Notes under the pieces: model-generated
What the model was told of the DNA's origin: nothing
Seen by the model: the letters and a program-made list of their open reading frames with translations, nothing else
The model's database searches: none
Program-made: the position numbers and the translations under genes
Origin: Gluconacetobacter diazotrophicus PA1 5
GTDB taxonomy: Bacteria > Pseudomonadota > Alphaproteobacteria > Acetobacterales > Acetobacteraceae
DNA: 64,000 nt
NCBI RefSeq assembly: GCF_000021325.1
Contig: NC_011365.1
Coordinates: 2,384,001-2,448,000 of the forward strand
Direction: 5' to 3'
Shown: positions 45,604-55,155 of the stretch, one piece after another
Layout of the letters: each line of letters begins with the position of its first letter
Numbering within the stretch: position 1 is the stretch's first letter

Positions 45604-46587
45604 TCAGAAATCCAGGGAAATGTTCTCTTTGGTGAAGACCATCGGCTGGCCCAGCAGCAGCGTCTTCGTCTTCGGGTCGTACGTGATGGTGCCCAGGCCG
45701 GGCACGGGGTTCTGCACCTGCAGCGGCTTGTGCTGCAGAAGCTGCGTCAGGCCCCAGACCGTCAGGTATCCCAGGTCGACCGGGTTCCACAGCACCGCGC
45801 TCTTGACGGTGCCGTTCAGCACGTAGGGGCGGATGGTGTTCGGGTCGTCGATGCCGGTAATGGCGATCTTTCCGGCCAGACCGGCCTGCAGCACCGCCTG
45901 GGCCGCGCCCGGCGTCGCGGTGGTGTTGACGCCGATGATCCCCTTCAGGCCGGGATAGGCCGACAGGATCTGCGACGTGATCTCGGTCGCCTTGCTGATA
46001 TCCTCGCCGGCATACTGGACGCTGACCAGCTGGAACTTGGGAAATTTGGCGGCCAGATAGGATTTCATCAGGGAAATCCACATGTTCAGGTTCGTCGCGG
46101 TCGGCCCGCCGGAGACGAAGGCGATCTGCCCCCCGTCGGGGATCTGCGCGGCAAGCTGGTCGACCAGCGTGTGGGCCAGGGCCTCGTCCGTGGCCTGCAT
46201 GACCCGCAGGTCCACCGCGTCGCCATCCACCTGGCTGTCGGTCGAGGCGAAGATGACGCCGCGTTCGCGCGCATGCACGGCCTGGGCTTCGAGGGCGGTG
46301 GGGCTGTTGGCGGCGACGGCGACGGCATCCAGCTTGCGGTTGATCAGGCTCTGGACGATCTGCGCCTGCGCCGCGACCGAGGATGTCGTCGGTCCCTGGT
46401 AGACGATCCTGGCGTCGAACGCCCGGCCCCCCTTCAGGAAGCCCTGCTGCATGGCGCTGAAATAGGGAATGCCGATAACCTTGGGCACGAAGCCGATCTG
46501 GAATGTTTCCGCGCGGCCTTGTGCCGGGGCCATGCAGGACAGGCCTGCCGCCACCAGCGCCGCGATCACCGCCGAATGCTTCTTCAC
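45604..46587 (-). CDS. periplasmic sugar-binding protein of an ABC transporter (second, operon-linked)
   Basis: A 327-residue peripla_BP_4 protein with a signal (KKHSAVIAALVAAGLSCMA, cleavage near GRAE). The mature part reads IGFVPKVIGIPYFSAMQQGF, QSLINRKLDAVAVAAN and VNTTATPGAAQAV, closest in feel to RhaS/LsrB-type proteins. The start is GTG 46587 with GGAG eight bases upstream; no ATG is suitable. It is first in the binding protein-ATPase-permease-permease operon, and the 46711-46748 inverted repeat lies 124 bp upstream. Confidence 0.9.
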   Translation of the reverse strand: MKKHSAVIAALVAAGLSCMAPAQGRAETFQIGFVPKVIGIPYFSAMQQGFLKGGRAFDARIVYQGPTTSSVAAQAQIVQSLINRKLDAVAVAANSPTALEAQAVHARERGVIFASTDSQVDGDAVDLRVMQATDEALAHTLVDQLAAQIPDGGQIAFVSGGPTATNLNMWISLMKSYLAAKFPKFQLVSVQYAGEDISKATEITSQILSAYPGLKGIIGVNTTATPGAAQAVLQAGLAGKIAITGIDDPNTIRPYVLNGTVKSAVLWNPVDLGYLTVWGLTQLLQHKPLQVQNPVPGLGTITYDPKTKTLLLGQPMVFTKENISLDF

Positions 46588-46961
46588 GATGTTGTCTCCT
46601 CGTGGCCCATGTCTGCGCATGGTTCCCACAGCGTTGAGACGGCGCCCGCCGGCCGGAAGGGCGCCGATGACGGACGCTAACGAGGATTTATGATCATAGT
46701 CAATCATCATCGATCACATTATGGAGCAAATGCGCCATAATGTGATCGAATCAGATCAGAAAGGTGCCTTCACTAAAAAGGTGAAGATATCGTGCCAGAC
46801 GTCGCCCCGATGTCATTGCGCTCCGGCACTATATTTGCAATTTTCACGGCGTTCCCATTCCGTGGAACACCCTGTAAGAACTGCATCGATCAATACATCA
46901 CGGCCTTAACCCATTCACCGACACTCCGACGGTGAGCCGGCGCGGAAAGAACCGACGCTTC
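46588..46961. promoter_or_regulatory. 374-bp divergent intergenic region, transporter operon / membrane protein
   Basis: No gene. The leftward promoter should lie between the inverted repeat and the GTG start; reading leftward, TATGAT follows the repeat by about 10 bp and could be a -10 without a good -35, as for a regulated promoter. The part near 46760-46960 belongs to the rightward membrane protein; nothing recognisable stands out there. Confidence 0.4.
46711..46748. promoter_or_regulatory. perfect 14-10-14 inverted repeat, likely operator of the sugar transporter operon
   Basis: CGATCACATTATGG (46711-46724) is repeated exactly inverted as CCATAATGTGATCG (46735-46748) around a 10-bp spacer. 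This 38-bp dyad has the size and symmetry of a dimeric or tetrameric regulator site and lies 124 bp upstream of the transporter operon. The DeoR protein of the cluster is the natural candidate; TGTGAT also resembles a CRP half-site, so a CRP/FNR-type protein is an alternative. Confidence 0.7.
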
Positions 46962-47447
46962 ATGACCAACTATATTCTCGCCTTTACGATCGCTTCGATG
47001 TTCTACCTGATCTGGATCTTTACCTTTACGATCCGCCCCTCGGCGACGATCTGCGCGCATCGGGAGGTCGTCTCGGCCACCCTTATTCCCGCTTTCGTCT
47101 TCATCATCGCCGGGATCATCGTTCTGCGCAGTGAGTGGTATTTTGTCCTGGTCGCGTATGTCTTCGTCCTGTTCGGCCTGTATATGTGGCATTACAGGAC
47201 ACGCTATCGTGCGATGAACAAACATTTGGAGACATATCAGGAAGAAAAATCCAGGGTCATCATGTCCGTGTTCAAGCACAAGGGCGACCCGGCGACCATG
47301 TGGGCCAAGCTTGGACCCGATCCGTCAAAGGACCCGGGCTGGAAGAAATCGTATATCGAGACGTTGGGCATGATGAATGCCATCAGCGCGTCCGTCGCCT
47401 TCGTCGCGATCGCATCGATCCTGCTGACCTATATCACCATGTCGTGA
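46962..47447 (+). CDS. small polytopic membrane protein, unknown function
   Basis: A 161-residue protein with four predicted membrane helices (about 3-25, 36-55, 60-80 and 138-158) and a charged cytoplasmic-type loop of ~55 residues between helices 3 and 4 (YRTRYRAMNKHLETYQEEK). I do not recognise it. The ATG at 46962 starts at the hydrophobic segment; an upstream GTG (46932) would add ten basic residues without an RBS. Base composition is a little below the neighbours. It converges with sdaA. Confidence 0.65.
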   Translation: MTNYILAFTIASMFYLIWIFTFTIRPSATICAHREVVSATLIPAFVFIIAGIIVLRSEWYFVLVAYVFVLFGLYMWHYRTRYRAMNKHLETYQEEKSRVIMSVFKHKGDPATMWAKLGPDPSKDPGWKKSYIETLGMMNAISASVAFVAIASILLTYITMS

Positions 47448-47483
47448 AGGGGTCGTGAAGCGGGCCGCGACCTATCCGCGCGG

Positions 47484-48842
47484 TCAGCATTCCGGGAAAT
47501 TGACCGCCAGGCCGCCCAGCGCGGTTTCCTTGTAGCGATGGTTCATGTCCCGCCCCGTTTCCGCCATGGTGCGGATCACCTGGTCCAGCGAGACCTGGTG
47601 CGCCCCGTCGCCATGCATGGCCAGCGAGGCGGCATTGACCGCCTTCACCGCGCCGAAGGCGTTGCGCTCGATGCACGGGATCTGAACCAGGCCGGCGACC
47701 GGGTCGCACGTCATGCCCAGATGGTGTTCCATGCCGATCTCGGCGGCGTTCTCGATCTGCAGCGGGGTCGCGCCCAGTGCCGCCGCCAGGCCCGCCGCCG
47801 CCATCGAGGACGCCACCCCGACCTCGCCCTGGCACCCGACCTCGGCCCCCGAGATCGAGGCGTTGAGCTTGAACAGGCCGCCGACCGCCGCCGCCGTCAG
47901 CAGGAAATCGTGCATCCCGGCGCGTGAGGCCCCGGGGCAGAAATCGCGGTAATAGCGCAGCACGGCGGGGATGACCCCGGCCGCGCCGTTGGTGGGCGCG
48001 GTCACGACGCGGCCGCCGGCAGCGTTTTCCTCGTTCACCGCGATGGCGAACAGGCTGATCCAGTCCATCGCCTCGTGCGGTGGCCGCTGGTTGAGGCGCG
48101 TGCGCTCCAGCAGCCGTTCGTGCAGCGCCGCCGCGCGGCGCGGGACCTTGATCCGCCCGGGCAGCGTGCCGCGCTGGACCAGACCGCGTTCGACGCAGGT
48201 CATCATGGTGTCGATGATCCGGTCCAGGTACGCCGTGATTTCGGCGGGCGGGCGCAGCGCGGTCTCGTTGGCCAGGACGACGCCCGCGATGCCCAGGCCG
48301 CTCTGGCGCGTGCGGTCCAGCAGTTCCACGCCGCTGGCGAAGTCCAGCGGCATGGCCGGCTGGGCATAGCCCGCATGCTTCGTGGCGTCTTCCGGCACGA
48401 TGAAGCCGCCGCCGACCGAACAGAATCGCCCGGTTTCCAGCGGCGTGCCGTCGGCGGCCAGGGCCTGGAACTGCAGCGTGTTGGGGTGGACGGGCGGGAT
48501 CGTGTCGCGGTCCAGCACGATGTCGCGGGCGGGATCGAAGGCGACGGCGCGCCCATGCAGCAGGACCGTGCGCGCGGCGCCGATCCGGCGGACGATGTCT
48601 CCGGCGGCGTCGGGGTCAATGCCCTCGGGCGTCTCGCCCGCCAGGCCCAGGATGACGGCCTTGTCGGTGGCGTGACCGCTGGCGGTCCAGGCCAGCGAGC
48701 CATAGAGCGTGACGCGCAGCCGCGCGACGGGCATCGCGGGGGGCAGGTGCGTGGCGAAGCGCCGGGCCGCGCGCATCGGCCCGACCGTGTGGGACGAGGA
48801 CGGGCCGATGCCGATCCTGAAAAGGTCGAAAAGGCTGATCAT
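47484..48842 (-). CDS. sdaA: L-serine ammonia-lyase (iron-sulfur type)
   Basis: A 452-residue single-chain L-serine dehydratase. [21 protein letters not shown] starts the beta domain; the catalytic alpha domain has [12 protein letters not shown], and the cysteines for the [4Fe-4S] cluster are in [14 protein letters not shown] and [14 protein letters not shown]. It converts L-serine to pyruvate and ammonia in the cytosol. The start at 48842 has only a weak RBS. It lies 10 bp after a chemoreceptor gene in the same direction, which suggests co-transcription. Confidence 0.94.
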   Translation of the reverse strand: MISLFDLFRIGIGPSSSHTVGPMRAARRFATHLPPAMPVARLRVTLYGSLAWTASGHATDKAVILGLAGETPEGIDPDAAGDIVRRIGAARTVLLHGRAVAFDPARDIVLDRDTIPPVHPNTLQFQALAADGTPLETGRFCSVGGGFIVPEDATKHAGYAQPAMPLDFASGVELLDRTRQSGLGIAGVVLANETALRPPAEITAYLDRIIDTMMTCVERGLVQRGTLPGRIKVPRRAAALHERLLERTRLNQRPPHEAMDWISLFAIAVNEENAAGGRVVTAPTNGAAGVIPAVLRYYRDFCPGASRAGMHDFLLTAAAVGGLFKLNASISGAEVGCQGEVGVASSMAAAGLAAALGATPLQIENAAEIGMEHHLGMTCDPVAGLVQIPCIERNAFGAVKAVNAASLAMHGDGAHQVSLDQVIRTMAETGRDMNHRYKETALGGLAVNFPEC

Positions 48843-48852
48843 CCGTGAGAGT

Positions 48853-50586
48853 TTACGCGGACAGCCGCCGATAGGCGACCTGTGTGGGCGCCTGCGGCCG
48901 GGCGGATTGCGGCAGGGCCCGCGGGCGCGGTTCTCCACCCCGGGTCTGGAACCGGCCGATCAGCCGCGTCAGTTCCCGGGATTCCTGGTTCAGGCTGGCC
49001 GTGGCGGCGGTCGTTTCCTCGACCATGGCGGCGTTCTGCTGGGTCATCTGGTCCAGTTGGGTGACCGCGACATTGACCTGGGCCAGCCCCATGGCCTGCT
49101 GCTGGGACGACGCCGCGATGTCCGATACCAGCGTGTCGATCTGGGCCACCCTGGCCACGATCGCGGCCAGGGCGTCCCCGGTTTCGCCCACCAGTTTCAC
49201 GCCGCGCTCGACATGGGCGCCGGACCTGTCGATCAGGGCCCTGATCTCGCGCGCCGCCTGCGCCGATTGCTGGGCCAGGGCGCGGACCTCGGACGCCACC
49301 ACGGCGAAACCGCGGCCGGCGTCCCCGGCACGTGCGGCCTCGACCCCGGCATTGAGCGCCAGCAGGTTGGTCTGGAAGGCGATCTGGTCGATCACGCTGA
49401 CGATCTGCGTGATCTCGCGCGACGAATCCCGGATTTCGCCCATGGCGGAAACCGTTTCCCGCACGACCTTGCCGGACTTCCCGGCATCGCCGCGCGCCGC
49501 CGAGGCGGCCGTTGACGCCTCTTGCGCGCCCTGGGCGCTACGGGTCACCGTGGCCGTGATCTCGTTCAGGGCGGCGGCGGTTTCTTCCAGGCTGGCGGCC
49601 TGCGTTTCAGTCCGGCGCGACAGGTCGCCCGAGGCCGAGGCGATTTCGTGCGCGCCGTTGCCCACGCCGCCGGCCGAGGCGGCAATGGCCACCATCGTCT
49701 CTTCCAGCATGTCCAGGGCCGCGTTGAAATCGTCCCGCACCTTCTCGTAAGCGGAATCGATCGGGCCTTCGAGCCGGTAGGCGAGGTTGTTGCAGGCCAG
49801 TTCCTCCAGCGCGCCGACGATCCCGTCCACGGCGTTCACGCGGCTGGTGACGTCGGTCGCGAACTTCACGACCTTGATGACCCGTCCCTTCCGGTCGAAA
49901 ATCGGATTGTACGAGGCCTGGATCCAGACCACCTTGCCATGCTTGCCGATCCGCCTGAATTCGGCGGCGACGAATTCGCCGTTCCGCAGCTTTTTCCAGA
50001 ATGCGTCATAGGCACCGGAACGTGCGAATTCCGGCTCGACCAACATGCGGTGATGACGGCCCTGGATTTCGTCCAGCCGGTAGTCCAGGGCGTTGAGGAA
50101 ATTGTCGTTGGCGGTCAGGACGTGCCCGTCCGGCGTGAATTCGATCACGGCCTGGGAGCGGGAAATCGCTTCGATCTTGCCCGCGAAATCGGCATTCCGA
50201 AGCGTTTCGTCGGTGATGACCGTCGCCACCTTCACGATCCTGGTCACCGCGCCGCGCCAGTTGCGCACCGGGTTGTAGGACGCCTGAACCCAGATCTCCT
50301 CGCCGCCCTTGCCGATACGCATATAGTCCCGTGCCTCGAACTCGCCACGGGCCAGCCTGGCCCAGAATGCCGTGTATTCGGGGCTTCGGGCCTCGTCGGG
50401 ATCGACGAACATGCTGTGGGACCGGCCCTGGATCTCGTCCAGCCGGTAGCCCATTGCCGTGCAGAAATTCGCGTTGGCCGTCAGGATCTTTCCCGTGGGG
50501 TCGAACTCGATGATCGCGAGGGAACGGTCGAGCGCCGCCAGCGTCGCCCGTGCGTCCGTCCGGTCGCGGTGCCGAAATCCGAACAT
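48853..50586 (-). CDS. soluble PAS-PAS chemoreceptor (methyl-accepting chemotaxis protein)
   Basis: About 577 residues, no membrane helix. Two similar PAS domains (about 15-125 and 135-245), each with the pattern IEFxPxGxxLTANxNF and YRLDEIQGR, are followed by a HAMP-like junction and a long MCP signalling domain with the hairpin tip EVRALAQQSAQAAREIR. The layout resembles BdlA or Aer-like cytoplasmic receptors that sense redox or energy through PAS cofactors. No CheR pentapeptide is seen. The start is ATG 50586; TTG 50607 or GTG 50595 are alternatives. The gene is directly upstream of sdaA. Confidence 0.9.
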   Translation of the reverse strand: MFGFRHRDRTDARATLAALDRSLAIIEFDPTGKILTANANFCTAMGYRLDEIQGRSHSMFVDPDEARSPEYTAFWARLARGEFEARDYMRIGKGGEEIWVQASYNPVRNWRGAVTRIVKVATVITDETLRNADFAGKIEAISRSQAVIEFTPDGHVLTANDNFLNALDYRLDEIQGRHHRMLVEPEFARSGAYDAFWKKLRNGEFVAAEFRRIGKHGKVVWIQASYNPIFDRKGRVIKVVKFATDVTSRVNAVDGIVGALEELACNNLAYRLEGPIDSAYEKVRDDFNAALDMLEETMVAIAASAGGVGNGAHEIASASGDLSRRTETQAASLEETAAALNEITATVTRSAQGAQEASTAASAARGDAGKSGKVVRETVSAMGEIRDSSREITQIVSVIDQIAFQTNLLALNAGVEAARAGDAGRGFAVVASEVRALAQQSAQAAREIRALIDRSGAHVERGVKLVGETGDALAAIVARVAQIDTLVSDIAASSQQQAMGLAQVNVAVTQLDQMTQQNAAMVEETTAATASLNQESRELTRLIGRFQTRGGEPRPRALPQSARPQAPTQVAYRRLSA

Positions 50587-50852
50587 TTTCTTCACTTTCC
50601 TGGACAAAATTTTTTGTCGATTGAGGTATATGAATTTTTTATTAATAATGTTTTTAATTTATGTCAATGCAGCAAGGCTGAAACCCTATTTCCCGCGACT
50701 CGATTCCGGACGATTGTGGCAATGTGCCACTCTTGGAAATCTTCGGTTACAGTACGTATCTTTATAAGGAAGGCGTGTGCGCCCGCGCCCCCAGGCGGCG
50801 TACATTCGTTTGTTGTCGGTAACGCAATGTCCAGATCGGCCAGGTGCCCAGG

Positions 50853-52799
50853 ATGCCCCATACAGACCCACGCTCGGCCGTGGCGCCGCCTTTCCCTCCG
50901 GCGGTGGAAGAAGGCGGGCAGATCGACGCCATCGCCCGCCAGTGCGAACACATCCTGGACCAGGAGCCCGATCACCCCGGCGCGTCCTGTCTTCTGGGAA
51001 CGATCCACGCCCGGCAGGGAAAATTCGAAAGCGCCATACCGCTGTTGCGGCGCGCCCTGGCGCGGATGCCGGCGAATGCCGAAGGATACAACGTTCTCGG
51101 CATGGCGTTGCGCGATGCCGGACAGGCCGAAGACGCGATCGCCTGCTTTCGCAGGGCGGTCGCCATCCGGCCGGACCATCAGGGCGCGCGCACCAACCTG
51201 GGCAATGCCCTGGTGGCCGGCGGCGACCGCGCGGGCGCCATCGCGCAGTTTCGCGCGCTCCTGACGCTCGACACCCAACTGGCCGCCATCGCGGACTATC
51301 GCACGGCCCTGGCGGCCGATCCGGCGGACGTCGAAACCCTCATCAGGCTGGGCGCGGCGCTTCGGACCATCGGACGGTGCGAGGAGGCGGCCGCGCACTT
51401 CCAGGCGGCATCGAGCCATGCCCCCGACCGCGTCGCGGCCCGGCTGCACCGCGCCGGCGCCCTGGCCGAACTCGGCCGCATCGATGACGCGATGGCCTGC
51501 TACCAGTCGGTCCTGGACCGGGACGCGAACAATTATACCGTGCTGCTCATGATGGGGGAGCTGCTCCAGAAAAACGAACGCTATGCCGAAGCGATCCGGT
51601 ATCTGGAGCAGGCCCGCGCATTGCAGCCCGATGCGGCGTCGGTCCATGCCGGCCTGGGCGTGTCGTTGCAGGTCATCGGACAGATCGCCGCCGCCGCCGC
51701 GTGTTTTCGCCGCGCGATCGCCCTGGCGCCCGACCGCCTGGCGGTTTACCTGGCCCTGACCCGGATCGAGAAACTGACCGCCGACGATCCCATCCTGACC
51801 GCCCTGCAGGAGCGTGCCGGAAACGAGGCCGCGCTGACCGACGGCGAAAGGATCGACATTCATTTCGCCCTCGGCAAGGCGCTGTCCGACATCGGCCGGC
51901 ATCGGGAATCGTTCGATCATTTCCTGAAGGGAAACGCCCTGCGGCGACGCGAGATCGTCTATGACGAGAACAGGATGGTCGCGGCGCTGCGCCGGACGCG
52001 CGAGGAATTCTCGGCCGGGGCGATCGCGGACCTGGCCCGGACGGGGCACCCTTCGGCCCGCCCCATCTTCATCGTCGGCATGCCGCGATCGGGATCGACG
52101 CTGGTCGAACAGATCCTGGCCAGCCATCCCGATGTCCACGGCGCGGGCGAAGTCACCACGCTGGCCGATACGTTCAAGGACGCCATGGAACGCTTCCCCG
52201 CATGGCGGACGATCGCGCCGCTGGCCGCCCTGACGGAGGCCGAGCGCCTGTCGGTCGCCGAGGACTATCTGCGGCGGCTGGACGCGCTGGTCCCGGACGG
52301 GGCGGGGGCGACGGCGCGTGTTACGAACAAGACATTGGGCAATTATTTCTTTATCGGACTGATTCGCCAGCTCTGGCCCCATGCGTCGATCATCCACACA
52401 GTCCGCGACCCGATCGATACCTGCCTGTCGTGCTTTTCGATTCCGTTCGCGGCACAGGATTTTTCCTTCGACCTGGGGGAGCTTGGCCGCCGCTATCGGT
52501 GCTATCGGGACATGATGGACCACTGGCGGCAGGTCCTGCCGGCCGGGGCGATGCTGGATGTGCGCTACGAGGACGTGGTCGCCGACCTTGAAGGCAGCGC
52601 GCGCCGGATCGTCGCCTATTGCGGCCTGCCCTGGGACGATGCCTGCCTGCGGTTCCACGAGACCCGGCGGCCGGTGAAGACGTCGAGCATGGAACAGGTC
52701 AGGAAACCGATCTATCGCAGCGCCGTCGGCCGCTGGCGGCCCGACGATGCGACGTTGCGGCCCCTGCTGGATGGGCTTGGCGCCCATTTTGCCCCATAA
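50853..52799 (+). CDS. TPR-repeat sulfotransferase-like protein
   Basis: A 648-residue protein. The first ~330 residues are TPR repeats (for example AEGYNVLGMALRDAGQAED and ARTNLGNALVAGGDRAGAI). The C-terminal sulfotransferase domain begins FIVGMPRSGSTLVEQIL (about 405-421, the 5'-phosphosulfate loop), with the 3'-phosphate region near HTVRDPIDTCLS and the adenine end RKPIYRSAVGRW. TPR-sulfotransferases are common in alphaproteobacteria; substrates are mostly unknown. The start at 50853 has AGGT seven bases upstream. A LysR gene follows after 9 bp but probably belongs to the next unit. Confidence 0.87.
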   Translation: MPHTDPRSAVAPPFPPAVEEGGQIDAIARQCEHILDQEPDHPGASCLLGTIHARQGKFESAIPLLRRALARMPANAEGYNVLGMALRDAGQAEDAIACFRRAVAIRPDHQGARTNLGNALVAGGDRAGAIAQFRALLTLDTQLAAIADYRTALAADPADVETLIRLGAALRTIGRCEEAAAHFQAASSHAPDRVAARLHRAGALAELGRIDDAMACYQSVLDRDANNYTVLLMMGELLQKNERYAEAIRYLEQARALQPDAASVHAGLGVSLQVIGQIAAAAACFRRAIALAPDRLAVYLALTRIEKLTADDPILTALQERAGNEAALTDGERIDIHFALGKALSDIGRHRESFDHFLKGNALRRREIVYDENRMVAALRRTREEFSAGAIADLARTGHPSARPIFIVGMPRSGSTLVEQILASHPDVHGAGEVTTLADTFKDAMERFPAWRTIAPLAALTEAERLSVAEDYLRRLDALVPDGAGATARVTNKTLGNYFFIGLIRQLWPHASIIHTVRDPIDTCLSCFSIPFAAQDFSFDLGELGRRYRCYRDMMDHWRQVLPAGAMLDVRYEDVVADLEGSARRIVAYCGLPWDDACLRFHETRRPVKTSSMEQVRKPIYRSAVGRWRPDDATLRPLLDGLGAHFAP

Positions 52800-52808
52800 T
52801 GACCACCG

Positions 52809-53738
52809 ATGAACAGGAACCGTCGCCCGCCGGGCTTCAACGGCCAGCTTGCCGAAGTGGACCTGCGCCTGCTGCGCGTCTTTCGCACCGTGGCGCGCAA
52901 GGGCGGCTTCGCGGCCGCGGAACTGGCGCTGGGCAAGAGCAAATCATCCATCAGCATCGATATCGCGGCGCTGGAAAGCCGTCTCAGGACCACCCTGTGC
53001 ACACGCGGGCGGGGCGGGTTTTCCCTGACGCCGGAAGGCGAGCAGGTGCTGGATGCGACCGAGGACCTGCTGCGCGATATCGAACGGTTCCGCGACCGGG
53101 TCAATTCCGCCAGCGGCATCCTGTCGGGCCGCATGACGCTGTATGTGACCGACGCCATGTTCGTCTATGGCGAAACCGGGATCGTCCGCGCGCTGGAACT
53201 CTTCACGGCCCAGCATCCCGACGTCGTCATCGACCTGCGGTCCGCATCGTCGGATGAAATCGAATACGCCGTGCTCGACGGGCGGGCGACCGCCGGAATT
53301 ACGCTGCGCCCGCACGCTCAGTCCGCCCTCATGGCGACCCCGCTGTTCGAGGAACGGCTGCGCCTCTATTGCAGCCGCAAGCATGCGCTGTTCGCCTGCG
53401 CGGACGCGGACCTGACCCCGGACCTGCTGGCCGCCCAGCGGCTGATCGCGGTGTCCGATTCCGCCACCGGGCCCGGCTGGGCGGACCTGCGCGCGCACCT
53501 GTCCTTTTCCGCGTCGGCGGAAAATATCGACGCGCGCGCCCTGCTGATCCTGACGGGCCAGTTCATCGGCTTCCTGCCGGAACTCTTCGCGGACCCGTTC
53601 GTCGCACGCGGCCAGTTCCGGCACCTGCCGTTCGGCGGCCTGGCGCTGGCCACGCGGTTCCACTTCCTTACGAAACGCAACGCCCAGTCCAGCCTGATGG
53701 CGGAGCGGTTCCGCGCGGTGCTGCAATCGACCTGCTGA
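52809..53738 (+). CDS. LysR-family transcriptional regulator
   Basis: A 309-residue regulator. The HTH (about residues 15-75) reads DLRLLRVFRTVARKGGFAAAELALGKSKSSISIDIAALESRL over recognition helices, an unusual Lys/Ser-rich version. The effector domain follows (RMTLYVTDAMFVYGE). It lies upstream of and in the same direction as preT-preA, not divergent as most LysR genes are. A role in pyrimidine use is likely from position. Confidence 0.9.
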   Translation: MNRNRRPPGFNGQLAEVDLRLLRVFRTVARKGGFAAAELALGKSKSSISIDIAALESRLRTTLCTRGRGGFSLTPEGEQVLDATEDLLRDIERFRDRVNSASGILSGRMTLYVTDAMFVYGETGIVRALELFTAQHPDVVIDLRSASSDEIEYAVLDGRATAGITLRPHAQSALMATPLFEERLRLYCSRKHALFACADADLTPDLLAAQRLIAVSDSATGPGWADLRAHLSFSASAENIDARALLILTGQFIGFLPELFADPFVARGQFRHLPFGGLALATRFHFLTKRNAQSSLMAERFRAVLQSTC

Positions 53739-53770
53739 CCGCCACGGGGCGGACCGGATCGAAGTTTTTT

Positions 53771-53794
53771 GGTTCTTTTTTTCGAAAAAGACCC
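53771..53794. terminator. T/A-rich hairpin between the LysR gene and preT
   Basis: GGTTCTTTTT and AAAAAGACCC pair with one mismatch around a TTCG loop; T and A runs are on both sides, preceded by a further T6. It lies 32 bp after the LysR stop and 35 bp before the preT start. It may terminate the LysR transcript or attenuate read-through. Similar T-rich palindromes look like dispersed elements of acetic acid bacteria, which I recall but cannot verify here. Confidence 0.5.
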
Positions 53795-53829
53795 AAGACT
53801 GTCGTCCCGTATGGTGGAGAGTTCTCGTC

Positions 53830-55152
53830 ATGGCCCCGGACATCGCCGCAAACCGCCTTTCACCGGACGTGCTGGCCCGCAATTTCGCCGACGCGCACCC
53901 GCCGCTGGGCGACCGGCAGGCGGTCATCGAGGCGGAACGGTGCTACGCGTGCTATGACGCGCCCTGTATCGAGGCCTGCCCGACTGGCATCGACATTCCC
54001 GGCTTCATCAGGAAGATCGCGACGGGCAACCTCGCCGGGTCGGCCCGCACCATCCTGGAATCGAACATTCTCGGCGGGTCCTGCGCGCGGGTCTGCCCCA
54101 CCGAAATCCTGTGCGAACAGGCATGCGTGCGCAATACGCTGGACCAGAAGCCCCTTTCCATCGGTGCCTTGCAGCGCCACGCGACCGACTGGCAGATGCG
54201 CCAGGGAAGGCAGCCCTTCGTCCGCGCGGCCGCGACCGGCCGGCGCATCGCCGTGGTGGGGGCGGGGCCGGCCGGACTGGCCTGCGCGCACCGCCTGGCC
54301 CTGCATGGAAACGACGTCACGGTGTTCGATGCCCGGCCCCGGGCGGGCGGGCTGAACGAATACGGCATCGCGGCCTACAAGCTGCCCGACGATTTCGCGC
54401 AGCGGGAAATCGACTTCCTGATCGCCATCGGCGGAATCACCATCGAGACAGGCCGCGCGCTGGGGCGCGATTTTACCCTGGCGTCGCTGGGGGCGACGTA
54501 TGACGCCATCTTCCTCGGCATCGGGCTGGCGGGGGTGCGCGCGCTGGGAATCGAGGGCGAACAGCTCGGCGGCGTGCTGAACGCGGTGGATTTCATCGAA
54601 ACCCTGCGCGCGTCTTCCGGCAAGGACGACGTGCCGGTCGGGCGCCGGGTGGTGGTGATCGGTGGCGGGAATACCGCCGTCGATGCCGCCGTGCAGGCCA
54701 GGCGCCTGGGTGCGGAAGAGGTCACGCTGGTCTATCGTCGCGGTGTCGCGCAGATGTCGGCGACAGATGTCGAACGGGAATGGGCGCAGACGAACGGCGT
54801 TTCCATCCGCTGCCGGGCCGCGCCCGCGCGGTTTCACGGCGTGGACGGCGCCGTCACCGCGATCACGTTCGTCCAGGACACGCCGGACCACGACCGGGGC
54901 GAATTCACCCTGGCCGCCGACATGGTCCTGAAGGCCGTGGGCCAGCTTTTCCCGCCGGACCCGCTGGACGGCGCGCTGGCGGTCGAGGACGGGCGGATCC
55001 GGGTGGACGCCCACGGCCGCACATCGCGCGCGGGGGTCTATGCCGGGGGCGACTGCACGAAGGGCGAGGATCTGACGGTCGCCGCCGTCCGTGACGGGCG
55101 GGACGCCGCCGAAACCATTCATGCCGACCTGGCCAGCGCGACGGGGATCTGA
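53830..55152 (+). CDS. preT: NAD-dependent dihydropyrimidine dehydrogenase subunit PreT
   Basis: A 440-residue GltD-like flavoprotein. The N-terminus has cysteines for two Fe-S clusters (CYACYDAPCIEACPTGID and GSCARVCPTEILCEQACV, in two segments), then FAD binding (VVGAGPAGLACAH) and NAD(P)H binding (VVVIGGGNTAVDAAVQA). It takes electrons from NADH and passes them to PreA for reduction of uracil and thymine to dihydropyrimidines. The start ATG follows GGTGGAGAGTTCTC. preA begins three bp after its stop. Confidence 0.93.
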   Translation: MAPDIAANRLSPDVLARNFADAHPPLGDRQAVIEAERCYACYDAPCIEACPTGIDIPGFIRKIATGNLAGSARTILESNILGGSCARVCPTEILCEQACVRNTLDQKPLSIGALQRHATDWQMRQGRQPFVRAAATGRRIAVVGAGPAGLACAHRLALHGNDVTVFDARPRAGGLNEYGIAAYKLPDDFAQREIDFLIAIGGITIETGRALGRDFTLASLGATYDAIFLGIGLAGVRALGIEGEQLGGVLNAVDFIETLRASSGKDDVPVGRRVVVIGGGNTAVDAAVQARRLGAEEVTLVYRRGVAQMSATDVEREWAQTNGVSIRCRAAPARFHGVDGAVTAITFVQDTPDHDRGEFTLAADMVLKAVGQLFPPDPLDGALAVEDGRIRVDAHGRTSRAGVYAGGDCTKGEDLTVAAVRDGRDAAETIHADLASATGI

Positions 55153-55155
55153 GAC

